NCBI GenBank assembly: GCA_031292275.1
Contig: JARLHL010000110.1
Span: forward strand, 38,921-102,920
Reading direction: 5' to 3'
DNA: 64,000 bases
DNA from: Desulfocapsaceae bacterium
Lineage (GTDB): Bacteria > Desulfobacterota > Desulfobulbia > Desulfobulbales > Desulfocapsaceae
Below are positions 17,968-28,551 of the stretch, one piece after another. A program made the position numbers and the translations under genes. The notes under the pieces are model-generated. The model was not told where the DNA came from and searched no databases. It saw only the letters and a list, made by a program, of their open reading frames with translations. Positions within the stretch are counted from its first letter, which is position 1, and every line of letters starts with the position of its first letter.

Positions 17968-18001
17968 CCCTCAATACCTGTGGCCTTCCGGGTATTGAGG
18001 G
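17968..18001 (+). terminator. Perfect 11-bp hairpin after pal
   Basis: CCCTCAATACC (17968-17978) pairs exactly with GGTATTGAGGG (17991-18001) around a 12-base loop, 17 bases after the pal stop codon. No run of T follows on either side, so it may be a weak or factor-dependent terminator, or an RNA-stabilising stem. Confidence 0.45.
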
Positions 18002-18136
18002 ACCTTTGGTCGCCCTGAACAGCACGAATTTTCGTTCAAAATCAGGATCTGCTAATAATTTTAACGCAGGCATTCTGAGTATAAAATCTCGATCTATATC
18101 AAGAGATTGAACGAAATGGCAGTATCTACGGCAGTC

Positions 18137-18814
18137 CTATGATTCTATGTTGTGCAGTATTTCTGAGCAGACTTCTTCTATTGTAAGACCGGTTGTATCT
18201 ATCAACAGGGCATCTTCGGCTTTTTTGAGCGGGGCTATGCTTCTTTCGCTGTCATCCCTGTCTCTTTTTTGGATCATCTCAAAGACCTCCCGTTCATCGA
18301 CTGCAGCCCCAGTCAAACGCATCTGCCGAATACGGCGATGAGCCCTCTCCCGGATATCCGCATCCAGAAAGAATTTATGGGCGGCCTCCGGAAAGACCAC
18401 GGTGCCGGTATCCCTCCCTTCCGCCACGACGCGTCCCTCGGCACCGATCTGCCGCTGCATCTCCGTGAGCTTCATCCGTACAGCTGGGATGGTCGAGACC
18501 CTGGATGCCAGCATAGATATCTCCGGCGTACGAATCCGGTCGCTGATATCACGCCCATTCAAAATAACTCCGGCATCGCTGATTTCGTCGCGCGCAGGAA
18601 GCAGCCGAATGGTGATATCCCCGAGACAGGCGGAAACATTTTCGAAATTATCAATATCAACCGACTGGGTTTTCAGGTAAAACCCGACAGCCCGATACAT
18701 TGCCCCGGTATCCAGATAGGTATATCCCAGTTGTGCGGCTATCCTTCGACTGATCGTCGATTTTCCCACCCCCGATGGTCCGTCAAGGGTTATAATATTC
18801 GTCTTTTCAGGCAT
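18137..18814 (-). CDS. cmk: Cytidylate kinase
   Basis: 225-residue (d)CMP kinase, which makes (d)CDP from (d)CMP and ATP. P-loop LDGPSGVGKST (8-18), YLDTGAMYRA, the CMP-binding insert, VAEGRDTGTVVFP and the lid arginines in RDRDDSERSIAPL are all present. Start: ATG overlapping the end of hisC by eight bases, giving a normal N-terminus; a longer frame begins deep in hisC. It is the last gene of the gatC-gatA-hisC-cmk operon. Confidence 0.93.
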   Translation of the reverse strand: MPEKTNIITLDGPSGVGKSTISRRIAAQLGYTYLDTGAMYRAVGFYLKTQSVDIDNFENVSACLGDITIRLLPARDEISDAGVILNGRDISDRIRTPEISMLASRVSTIPAVRMKLTEMQRQIGAEGRVVAEGRDTGTVVFPEAAHKFFLDADIRERAHRRIRQMRLTGAAVDEREVFEMIQKRDRDDSERSIAPLKKAEDALLIDTTGLTIEEVCSEILHNIES

Positions 18815-19907
18815 TCTCGAAACCCTGCAAACATTCAGCAAATACTGTAATAAAATTCCTATTTTCAAAATCTGTTCCAACACTTATCCTGATACAGTCG
18901 ATAAGCCCGTAAGCCGCCATTGAACGAACAATAACCCCTCTTCTCGATAAAGCCAGACAGAGAGCGTCCGCATTCATCTGTAAATCAACCAGGAGAAAGT
19001 TAGTCTGGGAGGGATAGCAGGTGCAGCCCAGTTTTTTTACCTCTTCACGCAGATATTCCTTTCCTTGCCGGGTTCGCTCCTGCGTCTGCCTCAGATAGTG
19101 CTCATCGGCCAGCGCAGCCTGCGCTGCGGCCAGGGCTAATCCACCGACACTATAGGGTTGTCGCAGTCTCAGCAGACAGCGGGAAATTTCCTCCGGCATG
19201 ATCCCATACCCACATCGCAAGCCGGCCAGGCCGTAGGCTTTTGAAAAGGAGCGAACTACAACCACCCCGCAACGATTTTTGGTATTGCGGATAAGTGAGA
19301 AGGTGTCCAGCAGCTTCTCATTATCCATAAAATCCACATAGGCCTCATTGAGAAGAACAACGACCGATTCCGGGACCCCGCTCAGAAAGGAGTAAAAATC
19401 GCCGGGATTAATGACGGTACCCGTCACATTGTTGGGATTATCCAATACGATCAGCCGGGTTTTTTCTGAAATGGAGGCCTGGATACTCTCCAGATCATGA
19501 CTCAATCGCCGTAACGGAATGATGATATTCTGACCGTCAAGTATCTGAACACACCGCTGGTAGAGCAGGGAGGAAGGAAAACTTATGATTACTTCAAAAC
19601 CCGGCTGGACCAGGGAACGCATCAGGAGTTCCACAATTTCCGTGGAACCGTTGCCAAGCACAATCTCGCCGCTTGTTACCCCGATATTTCGGGCAAGCCT
19701 CTGTACCAGTGCAAAACCCGAGGGATCAGGGTACCGACTCAACTCCGCCGCTGCCAGGGCCCTGACCACACTCGGAGAAGGCCCCCATGGGTTCTCATTG
19801 CAGTCCAGCCTAATTAAATTCTCTCTTCCCGGTCCCCTTGCCAGTTCCTCCCGGGATTTTTCAACCTGAACCGCAGTTGTGATATGTTCAGAGAGATGCA
19901 GTTTCAA
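18807..19907 (-). CDS. hisC: Histidinol-phosphate aminotransferase
   Basis: 366-residue PLP-dependent aminotransferase of fold type I, which converts imidazole acetol phosphate to histidinol phosphate. Visible features: LDCNENPWGPSP, RYPDPSG, GNGSTEIVELL, LDNPNNVTGT, NEAYVDF and the PLP lysine in VRSFSKAYGLAGLRCGYG; arginine in CIRISVGT. No ATG exists near the N-terminus; the TTG at 19907, with GGTGG upstream, gives MKLHLSEHI, matching the usual HisC beginning. The frame can be extended to a TTG at 19982, directly after gatA. It sits between gatA and cmk, away from other his genes, so a related aminotransferase activity (for example on aromatic amino acids) is possible. Confidence 0.85.
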   Translation of the reverse strand: MKLHLSEHITTAVQVEKSREELARGPGRENLIRLDCNENPWGPSPSVVRALAAAELSRYPDPSGFALVQRLARNIGVTSGEIVLGNGSTEIVELLMRSLVQPGFEVIISFPSSLLYQRCVQILDGQNIIIPLRRLSHDLESIQASISEKTRLIVLDNPNNVTGTVINPGDFYSFLSGVPESVVVLLNEAYVDFMDNEKLLDTFSLIRNTKNRCGVVVVRSFSKAYGLAGLRCGYGIMPEEISRCLLRLRQPYSVGGLALAAAQAALADEHYLRQTQERTRQGKEYLREEVKKLGCTCYPSQTNFLLVDLQMNADALCLALSRRGVIVRSMAAYGLIDCIRISVGTDFENRNFITVFAECLQGFENA

Positions 19908-19982
19908 GTTTTTCCACCCAGGGTAGGCACTTTGCGGATCCAATAAGGTGCAAACCTTTACCTTACTTTTGCAGGCCTGCAA

Positions 19983-21431
19983 TCAAAGAACTGGTCTTTT
20001 ATTATAAATATCAAGACATTGTTCAATATTATAGGCAACCTTAAACAGAACTTCCTCCTTAAAATGCGGGCCTTGGAGCTGGATCCCAATGGGCAGTCCC
20101 TCCCTGCTGAAGCCTCCAGGAACAGAAATTCCGGGAATACCGGCAAGATTGGCGGAGATCGAGAAAATATCGGAGAGGTACATTGCCAGCGGATCGTCTC
20201 CCGTAGCGCCGAACTTCCAGGCCGGGGTCGGGGCCACAGGCGAAATCAGGACATCACAGATTTCAAATGCCTTTTTGAAATCATTCATGATTATAGTCCG
20301 GACCTGGGAAGCTTTTTTATAATAAGCATCGTAATAGCCGGAAGACAGCGCGTACGTCCCCAAGAGAATTCTACGCTTCACCTCTGCGCCGAATCCGGCA
20401 GAGCGCGACTCCTTATACATATCGATAAGTGAATCTGCGGACATATCTCTGTGACCATAGTGAACCCCGTCGTACCGGGCAAGATTGGAGCTGGCCTCAG
20501 CCGGGGCAATCAAGTAGTAGACAGCTACACAATAGTCCGTATGCGGCAGGCTGACATCCACAATTTCAGCGCCGGCTTCCCGAAGAAGGGTAATCCCGTT
20601 TTTGACCGCGCCTTCAACTTCAGGGTCGAGACCCTCGCCAAAATATTCCCTGGGTACACCCACCCGCATCCCTTTCATCCCTTTAATCAAGGACTTGGTA
20701 TAATCAGGCTTCTCGATCCGTACCGACGTGGAATCCTTGCTGTCATATCCGGCCAGCACATTCATCATCAGAGCACAATCCCTCACATCCCGGGCAAAGG
20801 GACCGACTTGATCGAGGGAGGAGGCATAGGCTATAAGCCCATAACGGGAAACCCGGCCGTAGGTCGGTTTCATGCCGACAATACCGCAAAGGGAAGCCGG
20901 TTGTCTGATGGATCCGCCGGTATCCGAGCCCAGGGAAGCCAGACATTCGCAGGCGGCGACCGATGCAGCTGAGCCACCGGAGGAACCGCCGGCAACGTAC
21001 CCCTTTTTCCAGGGATTCTCAGGAACTTTGAATGCACAGGTCTCTGAGGTCGATCCCATGGCAAACTCATCCATGGAGGTCTTTCCCAGAATAACAGCAC
21101 CTTCATTTTCCAGCTTATCAATGACTGCAGCATTATATGGAGGAATGAAGTTCTCGAGAATCTTCGACCCGCATGTGGTTGCAATACCTTTCGTGCAGAG
21201 CAGATCTTTTATGGAGACAGGAATACCGCACAAGGCCCCGCTGCCTTTCCGTGCATCGGCCCGATCAGCCATGGCAAGTGCATGATCCGGATCGACACGG
21301 ATAAAAGCCTTTATCCGGTCATCAACCGCAGTAATTCTGTCAAGACAACTTAAAGTCAGCTCACGGGAGGATAACTCGCCACTACCGAGCTTCTCCAGGG
21401 CCTGACAAATTGTTAATTCATAAGGGTGCAT
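19983..21431 (-). CDS. gatA: Asp/Glu-tRNA amidotransferase subunit A
   Basis: 482-residue amidase-signature protein. In GatCAB it releases ammonia from glutamine for amidation of misacylated Asp-tRNA(Asn) or Glu-tRNA(Gln). The Ser-cisSer-Lys triad is seen: Lys in PVSIKDLLCTKG, cis-Ser in GGSSGGSAASV and nucleophile in SLGSDTGGSIRQPA. GIVGMKPTYGRVSRYGL is the usual GatA block. Start ATG at 21431 follows GAGGATAGA; a TTG 15 bases earlier is less good. gatC is immediately upstream (48 bases); gatB is not in this cluster. Confidence 0.95.
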   Translation of the reverse strand: MHPYELTICQALEKLGSGELSSRELTLSCLDRITAVDDRIKAFIRVDPDHALAMADRADARKGSGALCGIPVSIKDLLCTKGIATTCGSKILENFIPPYNAAVIDKLENEGAVILGKTSMDEFAMGSTSETCAFKVPENPWKKGYVAGGSSGGSAASVAACECLASLGSDTGGSIRQPASLCGIVGMKPTYGRVSRYGLIAYASSLDQVGPFARDVRDCALMMNVLAGYDSKDSTSVRIEKPDYTKSLIKGMKGMRVGVPREYFGEGLDPEVEGAVKNGITLLREAGAEIVDVSLPHTDYCVAVYYLIAPAEASSNLARYDGVHYGHRDMSADSLIDMYKESRSAGFGAEVKRRILLGTYALSSGYYDAYYKKASQVRTIIMNDFKKAFEICDVLISPVAPTPAWKFGATGDDPLAMYLSDIFSISANLAGIPGISVPGGFSREGLPIGIQLQGPHFKEEVLFKVAYNIEQCLDIYNKRPVL

Positions 21432-21479
21432 TCTATCCTCAAACAAGATCCCCGTTCGGGGTATACGGTTTTTTGGGTG

Positions 21480-21764
21480 TTAGAGTATTCGCGGAACAAT
21501 GAAATATTCGTCGTTCTGTTTCGGGCTGTTGGCAAGGGCCTCTTTTCTGGACAGAGAATTTTGGACTCTATCTTCTCGAAAGGCATTTGAGATGGAAAAT
21601 GCATGGGTGGTGGGCCTGATGTTTTCTGTATCCAGCTCGTCAAGTTTCGCCACATAGGAAAGGAGATTATCCAACTGTTCCGTCATTTTTTCCAATTCCT
21701 GCTCACTGAGGTTCAGTCTTGCCAAATGCGCTACATGTTCAACTTCTTTTTTTGTAATCTTCAT
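21480..21764 (-). CDS. gatC: Asp/Glu-tRNA amidotransferase subunit C
   Basis: 94-residue GatC, the small subunit that stabilises GatA in the tRNA-dependent amidotransferase. Begins VEHVAHLARLNLSEQELEKM, then the QLDNLLSYVAKLDELDTENI helix and the RPTTHAF turn, ending in FIVPRIL, all normal for the family. First gene of gatC-gatA-hisC-cmk. The HD-GYP regulator ends 19 bases downstream of its own upstream neighbour's start, so it may be co-transcribed with that gene. Confidence 0.93.
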   Translation of the reverse strand: MKITKKEVEHVAHLARLNLSEQELEKMTEQLDNLLSYVAKLDELDTENIRPTTHAFSISNAFREDRVQNSLSRKEALANSPKQNDEYFIVPRIL

Positions 21765-21783
21765 CTTTTATTTTCTTAGGTAA

Positions 21784-22890
21784 CTAGTTTTCCTGTATAT
21801 CAAAATTATCCAGATATTCCAGGGAAAATGCATTATTTGTACTTACATAATCAGCAATACATGTACTGAAGTACTTAACGGTTACGGGATCAAACTGCGT
21901 TCCAGAACAGGTATTCAGTTCAGCTATAGCTTCTTCCATCGTCAGATTTTTACGATAGTTTCGTCTGGATGTCATTGCATCATAACTATCAACCACAATC
22001 AGAATCTTTGTCAGTGTATCCAAGGCATCCCCTTTTAAACCATCCGGATAGCCTTTTCCATCCATTCGCTCGTGATGGTGCCGTATAATGAACTGCTCCC
22101 TTTTCATAAATCCAAGCGGTTTTACTATATTTGCTCCAACACTTGGGTGCTTCCGTATCAGGAGCCACTCCTCATCTGTAAGCTTCCCCGGCTTTTGAAT
22201 GCAAGAAAGGTCAATAACAAGTTTTCCTATATCATGAAACTGGGCTGCTCTTCGCAGGACAACCTGTTCTTCCTCCGGCAGATTCATGGCCCTGCCAAGC
22301 ATTACGGCATAGTCGGTTACCCGTGTGGTGTGCCCCGCCGTATAATAGTCCTTCTCCTCCATGGCGTTTTGGAGACTGGTCATCAACTGAACTGTTGCGT
22401 TTTCAAGACTGTTGCTATAGGAAAGGAGTAATTTATTCTGTTCCTCAAGTTTTTCCGCCTTTATTCGGACATCATCTTCCAAGGCCTTTTTATAATGCCT
22501 TTCCTGAAGAACATACATCCGTTTTTCAATGGCCCTGCGGATTTTAACATTAAAAATATCCAAATCCTCTATCGGTTTTGTCAAAAAATCATAGGCACCA
22601 AGATTGATCGCCTTAACGGCGTAATCCATTGATCCGGCCCCGGTAAGAAATAAGACGGGGATATTCAGATCAAGGACATTAAGAGCATGTATAGTATCAA
22701 AACCATCCATCTCCGGCATGTTTATATCAAGAATTATAACATCAAAGGAGTTGTTAACAATATCAATGACTCCTGTTCCATCCGATACAGTCTGGACAAT
22801 ATATCCAAACATTTCAAGAATTTTTGATACTGTACTGCGAACCATGGCATCATCATCCGCAATCAGTATTTTCGCTTGTTTCTTTTCCAA
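21784..22890 (-). CDS. Response regulator with HD-GYP cyclic-di-GMP phosphodiesterase domain
   Basis: 368-residue RpfG-type protein. Receiver domain at 7-120 with DDD acidic pocket, phospho-acceptor IILDINMPEMDG and a TG/K pair (FLTGAG, LTKP); a helical linker (135-185); then HD-GYP with HTTRVTDYA, FHDIGKL, KHPSVGANI, HHHERMDGKGYPDGLKGD and DSYDAMTS. The complete HD and GYP motifs indicate an active c-di-GMP hydrolase controlled by phosphorylation. No partner kinase is adjacent; the orphan hybrid kinase plus HPt 7 kb away could signal to it. It lies upstream of gatC on the same strand. Confidence 0.9.
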   Translation of the reverse strand: MEKKQAKILIADDDAMVRSTVSKILEMFGYIVQTVSDGTGVIDIVNNSFDVIILDINMPEMDGFDTIHALNVLDLNIPVLFLTGAGSMDYAVKAINLGAYDFLTKPIEDLDIFNVKIRRAIEKRMYVLQERHYKKALEDDVRIKAEKLEEQNKLLLSYSNSLENATVQLMTSLQNAMEEKDYYTAGHTTRVTDYAVMLGRAMNLPEEEQVVLRRAAQFHDIGKLVIDLSCIQKPGKLTDEEWLLIRKHPSVGANIVKPLGFMKREQFIIRHHHERMDGKGYPDGLKGDALDTLTKILIVVDSYDAMTSRRNYRKNLTMEEAIAELNTCSGTQFDPVTVKYFSTCIADYVSTNNAFSLEYLDNFDIQEN

Positions 22891-23210
22891 ACCAGTATCC
22901 TCTTGAAAAAATTCTTAGAGAAAGGCTCGAAAAATCCGGTCTCTCAATATTCTCCTTAAGTCTACAGGTTTTCAGGTTCAGCACCAAGTTTATTTTTTGT
23001 CTCAGCTCACAGCCTATTCAATTATTGAAGGCGCTTGAATCCGTTATAAACAGATGTAAATCCCCGACCTGGAGGTTTATCCATGCACTGGTCTCTCAGA
23101 GATTATGCCTTGCCTTCTTTTTTGTGCAGAGATAAACTCGTAGAATGAATAATTGAATAAAACCTGCCGGCCTGAAAACCATGTCCTTATTTTACCGGGA
23201 GCTTTAATCT
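22891..23210. other. Divergent intergenic region between HD-GYP gene and tusA-like gene
   Basis: No firm gene. The only striking element is a 21-codon ORF with a perfectly spaced ribosome-binding site, listed separately. The rest carries no repeat or hairpin that stands out. Confidence 0.4.
23083..23148 (+). CDS. Possible 21-residue leader ORF before tusA-like gene
   Basis: ATG placed eight bases after GGAGG, then 20 codons and TGA, ending 62 bases before the TusA-family start. The peptide (MHWSLRDYALPSFLCRDKLV plus one Glu) has no recognised motif. The strong ribosome-binding site is the only support; it may be chance, or a short leader peptide. Confidence 0.25.
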   Translation: MHWSLRDYALPSFLCRDKLVE

Positions 23211-23468
23211 ATGATTGAATCCGCATTCTCAGATCATGGGATCAGACCCATAACAACTCTTAACGCAAAAGGGCTTTACTGCCCCATGCCCCTCTTGGCC
23301 GCCAAAAAAAAACTGACTCAGCTTAATTCCGGGGATATCCTTCAGGTCGACAGTACGGATCCTGATTCTCGTAACGACTTTGCAGGATGGTGTACCCGTT
23401 CGGGAAATGCGTATATGGGAGAAAAAGAAGGCTTCGGTTATATCAGTTTTTTCATCAGGAAAAAATAA
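23211..23468 (+). CDS. TusA/SirA-family sulfur carrier protein
   Basis: 85-residue protein with the TusA core: LNAKGLYCPMPLLAAKKKL, in which the Cys of the CPxP motif carries persulfide, followed by SGDILQVDSTDP and a C-terminal strand. TusA-type proteins pass sulfur to tRNA thiolation, molybdenum cofactor and Fe-S or dissimilatory sulfur pathways; in sulfur bacteria several paralogues are common, so the exact target is not known. It ends nine bases from the convergent serine hydrolase gene. Confidence 0.85.
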   Translation: MIESAFSDHGIRPITTLNAKGLYCPMPLLAAKKKLTQLNSGDILQVDSTDPDSRNDFAGWCTRSGNAYMGEKEGFGYISFFIRKK

Positions 23469-23477
23469 AAATTCATT

Positions 23478-24593
23478 CTACTCCAGGATATATTTAAGGA
23501 TTTCCTTCATTAACAGATCGTGTACAATTGGTCGTACTTTCTTTAATTTTTCATTTTTCGCGCCATAAAATGTCCTGTTACTGAGAAGGACAATACCAAT
23601 TTTACGCTGAAGGTCTATCCAGAAAGATGTCCCGGTAAATCCGAGATGACCGACAGAGGCAGGGGAAAAATATCTGCCGCTGCTTGAGGCGCCCGGCAGG
23701 GGGGTGTCGAATCCAAGCGTCCATGGTGAATTGTCCTGCATTTTGAGCGCTTTTCGCAGATCGTCATTGTTATATGATGGATGTGTAAAGATATTGTCAT
23801 ACCCTTTTAAAATATTTTCACAAAAGAGCAGAACCCCTTCTATTGTTCCGAAGAGACCCGCATGTCCTGCTATCCCTCCGATAAACCGGCAATTATCATC
23901 GTGGACTATTCCATAAAGGTTTCTTTTAAGCTCTGGACAATAACCGGTGGATGCAAAGCTGTTTTTATCCCTCTGTTCCTTCTTTGGAAAAAACATTTTT
24001 TCCCCAAGTCCAAGAGGATCGATAATTTTTTCTTTCCAGAATTCATCTAATTTCATCCCGGATTTTTTTTCTATACTCTTTCCCAGCAGAATATATCCAA
24101 GATCACTGTATATGTTTTGCTCTCCAGGCCGGCAGATGAGATCTTCATGGAGTATTCGATCAATAATCTCCTTTTTTCTCTGATCAGGTGGTATATTCGA
24201 GAGAATTTCATCGTATTGTTTATGTGCCGGCAGGCCTGAACAATGAGAAAGGAGATGAATAAGGGTAATATTTTTTTTATCTATTGGGATAGATTGAGAA
24301 AGGAGTGATTCAAGATTTTCATTCCATTTTATTTTTCTATTTTTGATAAGGGCGAGAATCGAAAAAACGGTAACCAAAGGTTTAGTGAGAGAGGCTAAGT
24401 CATAAAATGTATTAAAATCAATAGCTTTTTCTGAATCTCCTGTTTTGCCGTAACAGAGAGTAACCCTTTTAAATTCTCCATGGGAGCAACAGACTATTCC
24501 TATTGATGCTCCTGTAAAAACCTTTTCTTTGATATACTCGTTTATTGATGTATCAAGACAGTTTTTTAAAGATTGAGAATATTCTTCGGTCAT
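23478..24593 (-). CDS. Beta-lactamase/esterase-family serine hydrolase
   Basis: 371-residue class C beta-lactamase-fold protein. SxxK motif in DLASLTKPLV, Tyr motif YSDLGYILLG (YxN-like with Asp), and a late GHLGFTGTSFWID block in place of KTG. There is no signal peptide or membrane segment, which is unusual for cell-wall enzymes, so it may act in the cytoplasm as an esterase or peptidase. The coding sequence is markedly more AT-rich than the genes around it (except dnaN), which may reflect transfer or lower constraint. No strong ribosome-binding site precedes the ATG. It is divergent from dnaN and convergent with the tusA-like gene. Confidence 0.82.
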   Translation of the reverse strand: MTEEYSQSLKNCLDTSINEYIKEKVFTGASIGIVCCSHGEFKRVTLCYGKTGDSEKAIDFNTFYDLASLTKPLVTVFSILALIKNRKIKWNENLESLLSQSIPIDKKNITLIHLLSHCSGLPAHKQYDEILSNIPPDQRKKEIIDRILHEDLICRPGEQNIYSDLGYILLGKSIEKKSGMKLDEFWKEKIIDPLGLGEKMFFPKKEQRDKNSFASTGYCPELKRNLYGIVHDDNCRFIGGIAGHAGLFGTIEGVLLFCENILKGYDNIFTHPSYNNDDLRKALKMQDNSPWTLGFDTPLPGASSSGRYFSPASVGHLGFTGTSFWIDLQRKIGIVLLSNRTFYGAKNEKLKKVRPIVHDLLMKEILKYILE

Positions 24594-24938
24594 GATGATT
24601 TTATATTATTATATTGATATTTTTAGGAGTTTCCGATAAAATAGGACCTTCATGTACTCCGCATAATTCAAATTTCTCAGTTTTCATTTTTTTGATATTT
24701 TTCGAACAGAGTTCTTTACCGAAACATCTCATATTGTTTGTAACAATAACCCTGTTTAAAGTGTTTTAATAAGTTTATTTATATTTTGTTAATAACTCGC
24801 AATAAACATTTTTTGTTTTTTTAATGACACTTGATTGTTTATAAAAAATAAAAAAATATTATAGAGTTATTGCTAATTTAAACATAATAACCAGGTTAAT
24901 AATAATAAAAAATAAATACATTTATTAAAGGATATTAT
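24594..24938. other. Very AT-rich region upstream of dnaN
   Basis: 345 bases without a gene, dominated by A and T, with long A/T runs near 24780-24930 and TAATAATAATAA-type stretches just before dnaN. It must hold the dnaN promoter. Composition and the dnaN-gyrB-gyrA neighbourhood would suit a replication origin, but no DnaA box (TTATNCACA) was found on either strand and dnaA is absent. Confidence 0.4.
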
Positions 24939-26069
24939 ATGGCCCTTAATTGTACGGTTTCAAAGGATGATCTTTTAGAGGGTATCAATAGTCTGCAGAA
25001 TATAACAAATAAAAAGGGTACCTTGGCTATACTTGCAAATGTCCTCATTGAAAGTTTGGAGGATGGTCTCTATATAACGGGTACAGACCTTGAAATCGGA
25101 ATGAAAACGTTTGTGAAGGCTGAGATACATGGTCATGGAAAGATAACACTGCCTTCAAAAAAGGTTTTTGAAATCGTAAGGGAATCGGGGTCGAATGCAA
25201 TTTCCATTGAAGAAACGGAAAACAACTGGGTTATAATAAATGCCGGATTGAGCACATACAACCTTGCAGGTTTGGCCAGTGATGAATTTCCCGAATTTCC
25301 TGAATACGAAGAAGATACATTCGTATCTTTTTCAGGGAGCGTCTTCCTTGAACTTATTGACAAGGTCATCTACTCGATTGCCGGTGAACAGGAAAACATC
25401 TATTCTCTGACCTCTGTTCTTTTTGAGAGGGAAAAAAGGGATGACAGTTACTTCCTGAAAATGATTTCTTCAGATGGACACCGTCTTTCCATCATGGAGA
25501 AGGAAGTTCCTGCCGATGCCGAGAACCTTCATCTCAATCCCGTTACCCTCATCCCAAAAAAGGGAATACAGGAATTCAAGAAATTCTGTGAAAACAGAGA
25601 GACTCTCGAAGTTTCCTTTGAAAAGAAACAGCTGGTCCTGCGAGATGGCAGGACGGTCATGGTCATTCGTCTGAAACAGGGAGAATTTCCGCAGTACAAT
25701 GCAATAGTCAATGCCGTTCAACTTACCGATTGCATAGAGATTAAGAGAATACCCTTTCTCGAGTCGCTGAAGAGAATCAATCTCTTTACCGAAGACATTT
25801 TCCATACGATTCAATTTAAGATAGACAATGAGAAGATGATCCTTTCATCGAACAATGTCGAATTGGGTAATGCCAAGGATGAGCAGACAATTTCCTATGC
25901 TGGAAATCCATTGATTCTGGGTTTCAACTGCAGATATTTCATTGAGACCCTGCAGGCTATGGAATGCGAATCTGTACAGATATTTATAAATTCGAATAAT
26001 AGTCCATGCTTAATGAAATCAGAGCAGGATGCGGGTTTTTTAAGCATAATTATGCCAATGCAACTCTAG
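24939..26069 (+). CDS. dnaN: DNA polymerase III sliding clamp (beta subunit)
   Basis: 376-residue clamp that tethers DNA polymerase to DNA. The three repeats of the family are recognisable: LLEGINSLQNITNKKGTLAI and ILANVLIE at the start, DEFPEFPEYEE and LTSVLFERE in the middle, and a C-terminal end SIIMPMQL close to the usual YLIMPMRL. The ATG has AAAGGATATTAT before it. It is followed 39 bases later by gyrB, then gyrA, on the same strand, forming a replication/supercoiling operon. dnaA and recF, often between dnaN and gyrB or before dnaN, are missing here. Confidence 0.95.
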   Translation: MALNCTVSKDDLLEGINSLQNITNKKGTLAILANVLIESLEDGLYITGTDLEIGMKTFVKAEIHGHGKITLPSKKVFEIVRESGSNAISIEETENNWVIINAGLSTYNLAGLASDEFPEFPEYEEDTFVSFSGSVFLELIDKVIYSIAGEQENIYSLTSVLFEREKRDDSYFLKMISSDGHRLSIMEKEVPADAENLHLNPVTLIPKKGIQEFKKFCENRETLEVSFEKKQLVLRDGRTVMVIRLKQGEFPQYNAIVNAVQLTDCIEIKRIPFLESLKRINLFTEDIFHTIQFKIDNEKMILSSNNVELGNAKDEQTISYAGNPLILGFNCRYFIETLQAMECESVQIFINSNNSPCLMKSEQDAGFLSIIMPMQL

Positions 26070-26084
26070 GAAGTATTTAAATAG

Positions 26085-28532
<2,448 letters not shown>

Positions 28533-28551
28533 AGGTCAGAACATATAAACA

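Noticed and set aside
24594..24938. Chromosomal replication origin
   Set aside because: AT-rich and next to dnaN, but no DnaA box found and dnaA absent; kept only as a weak finding.
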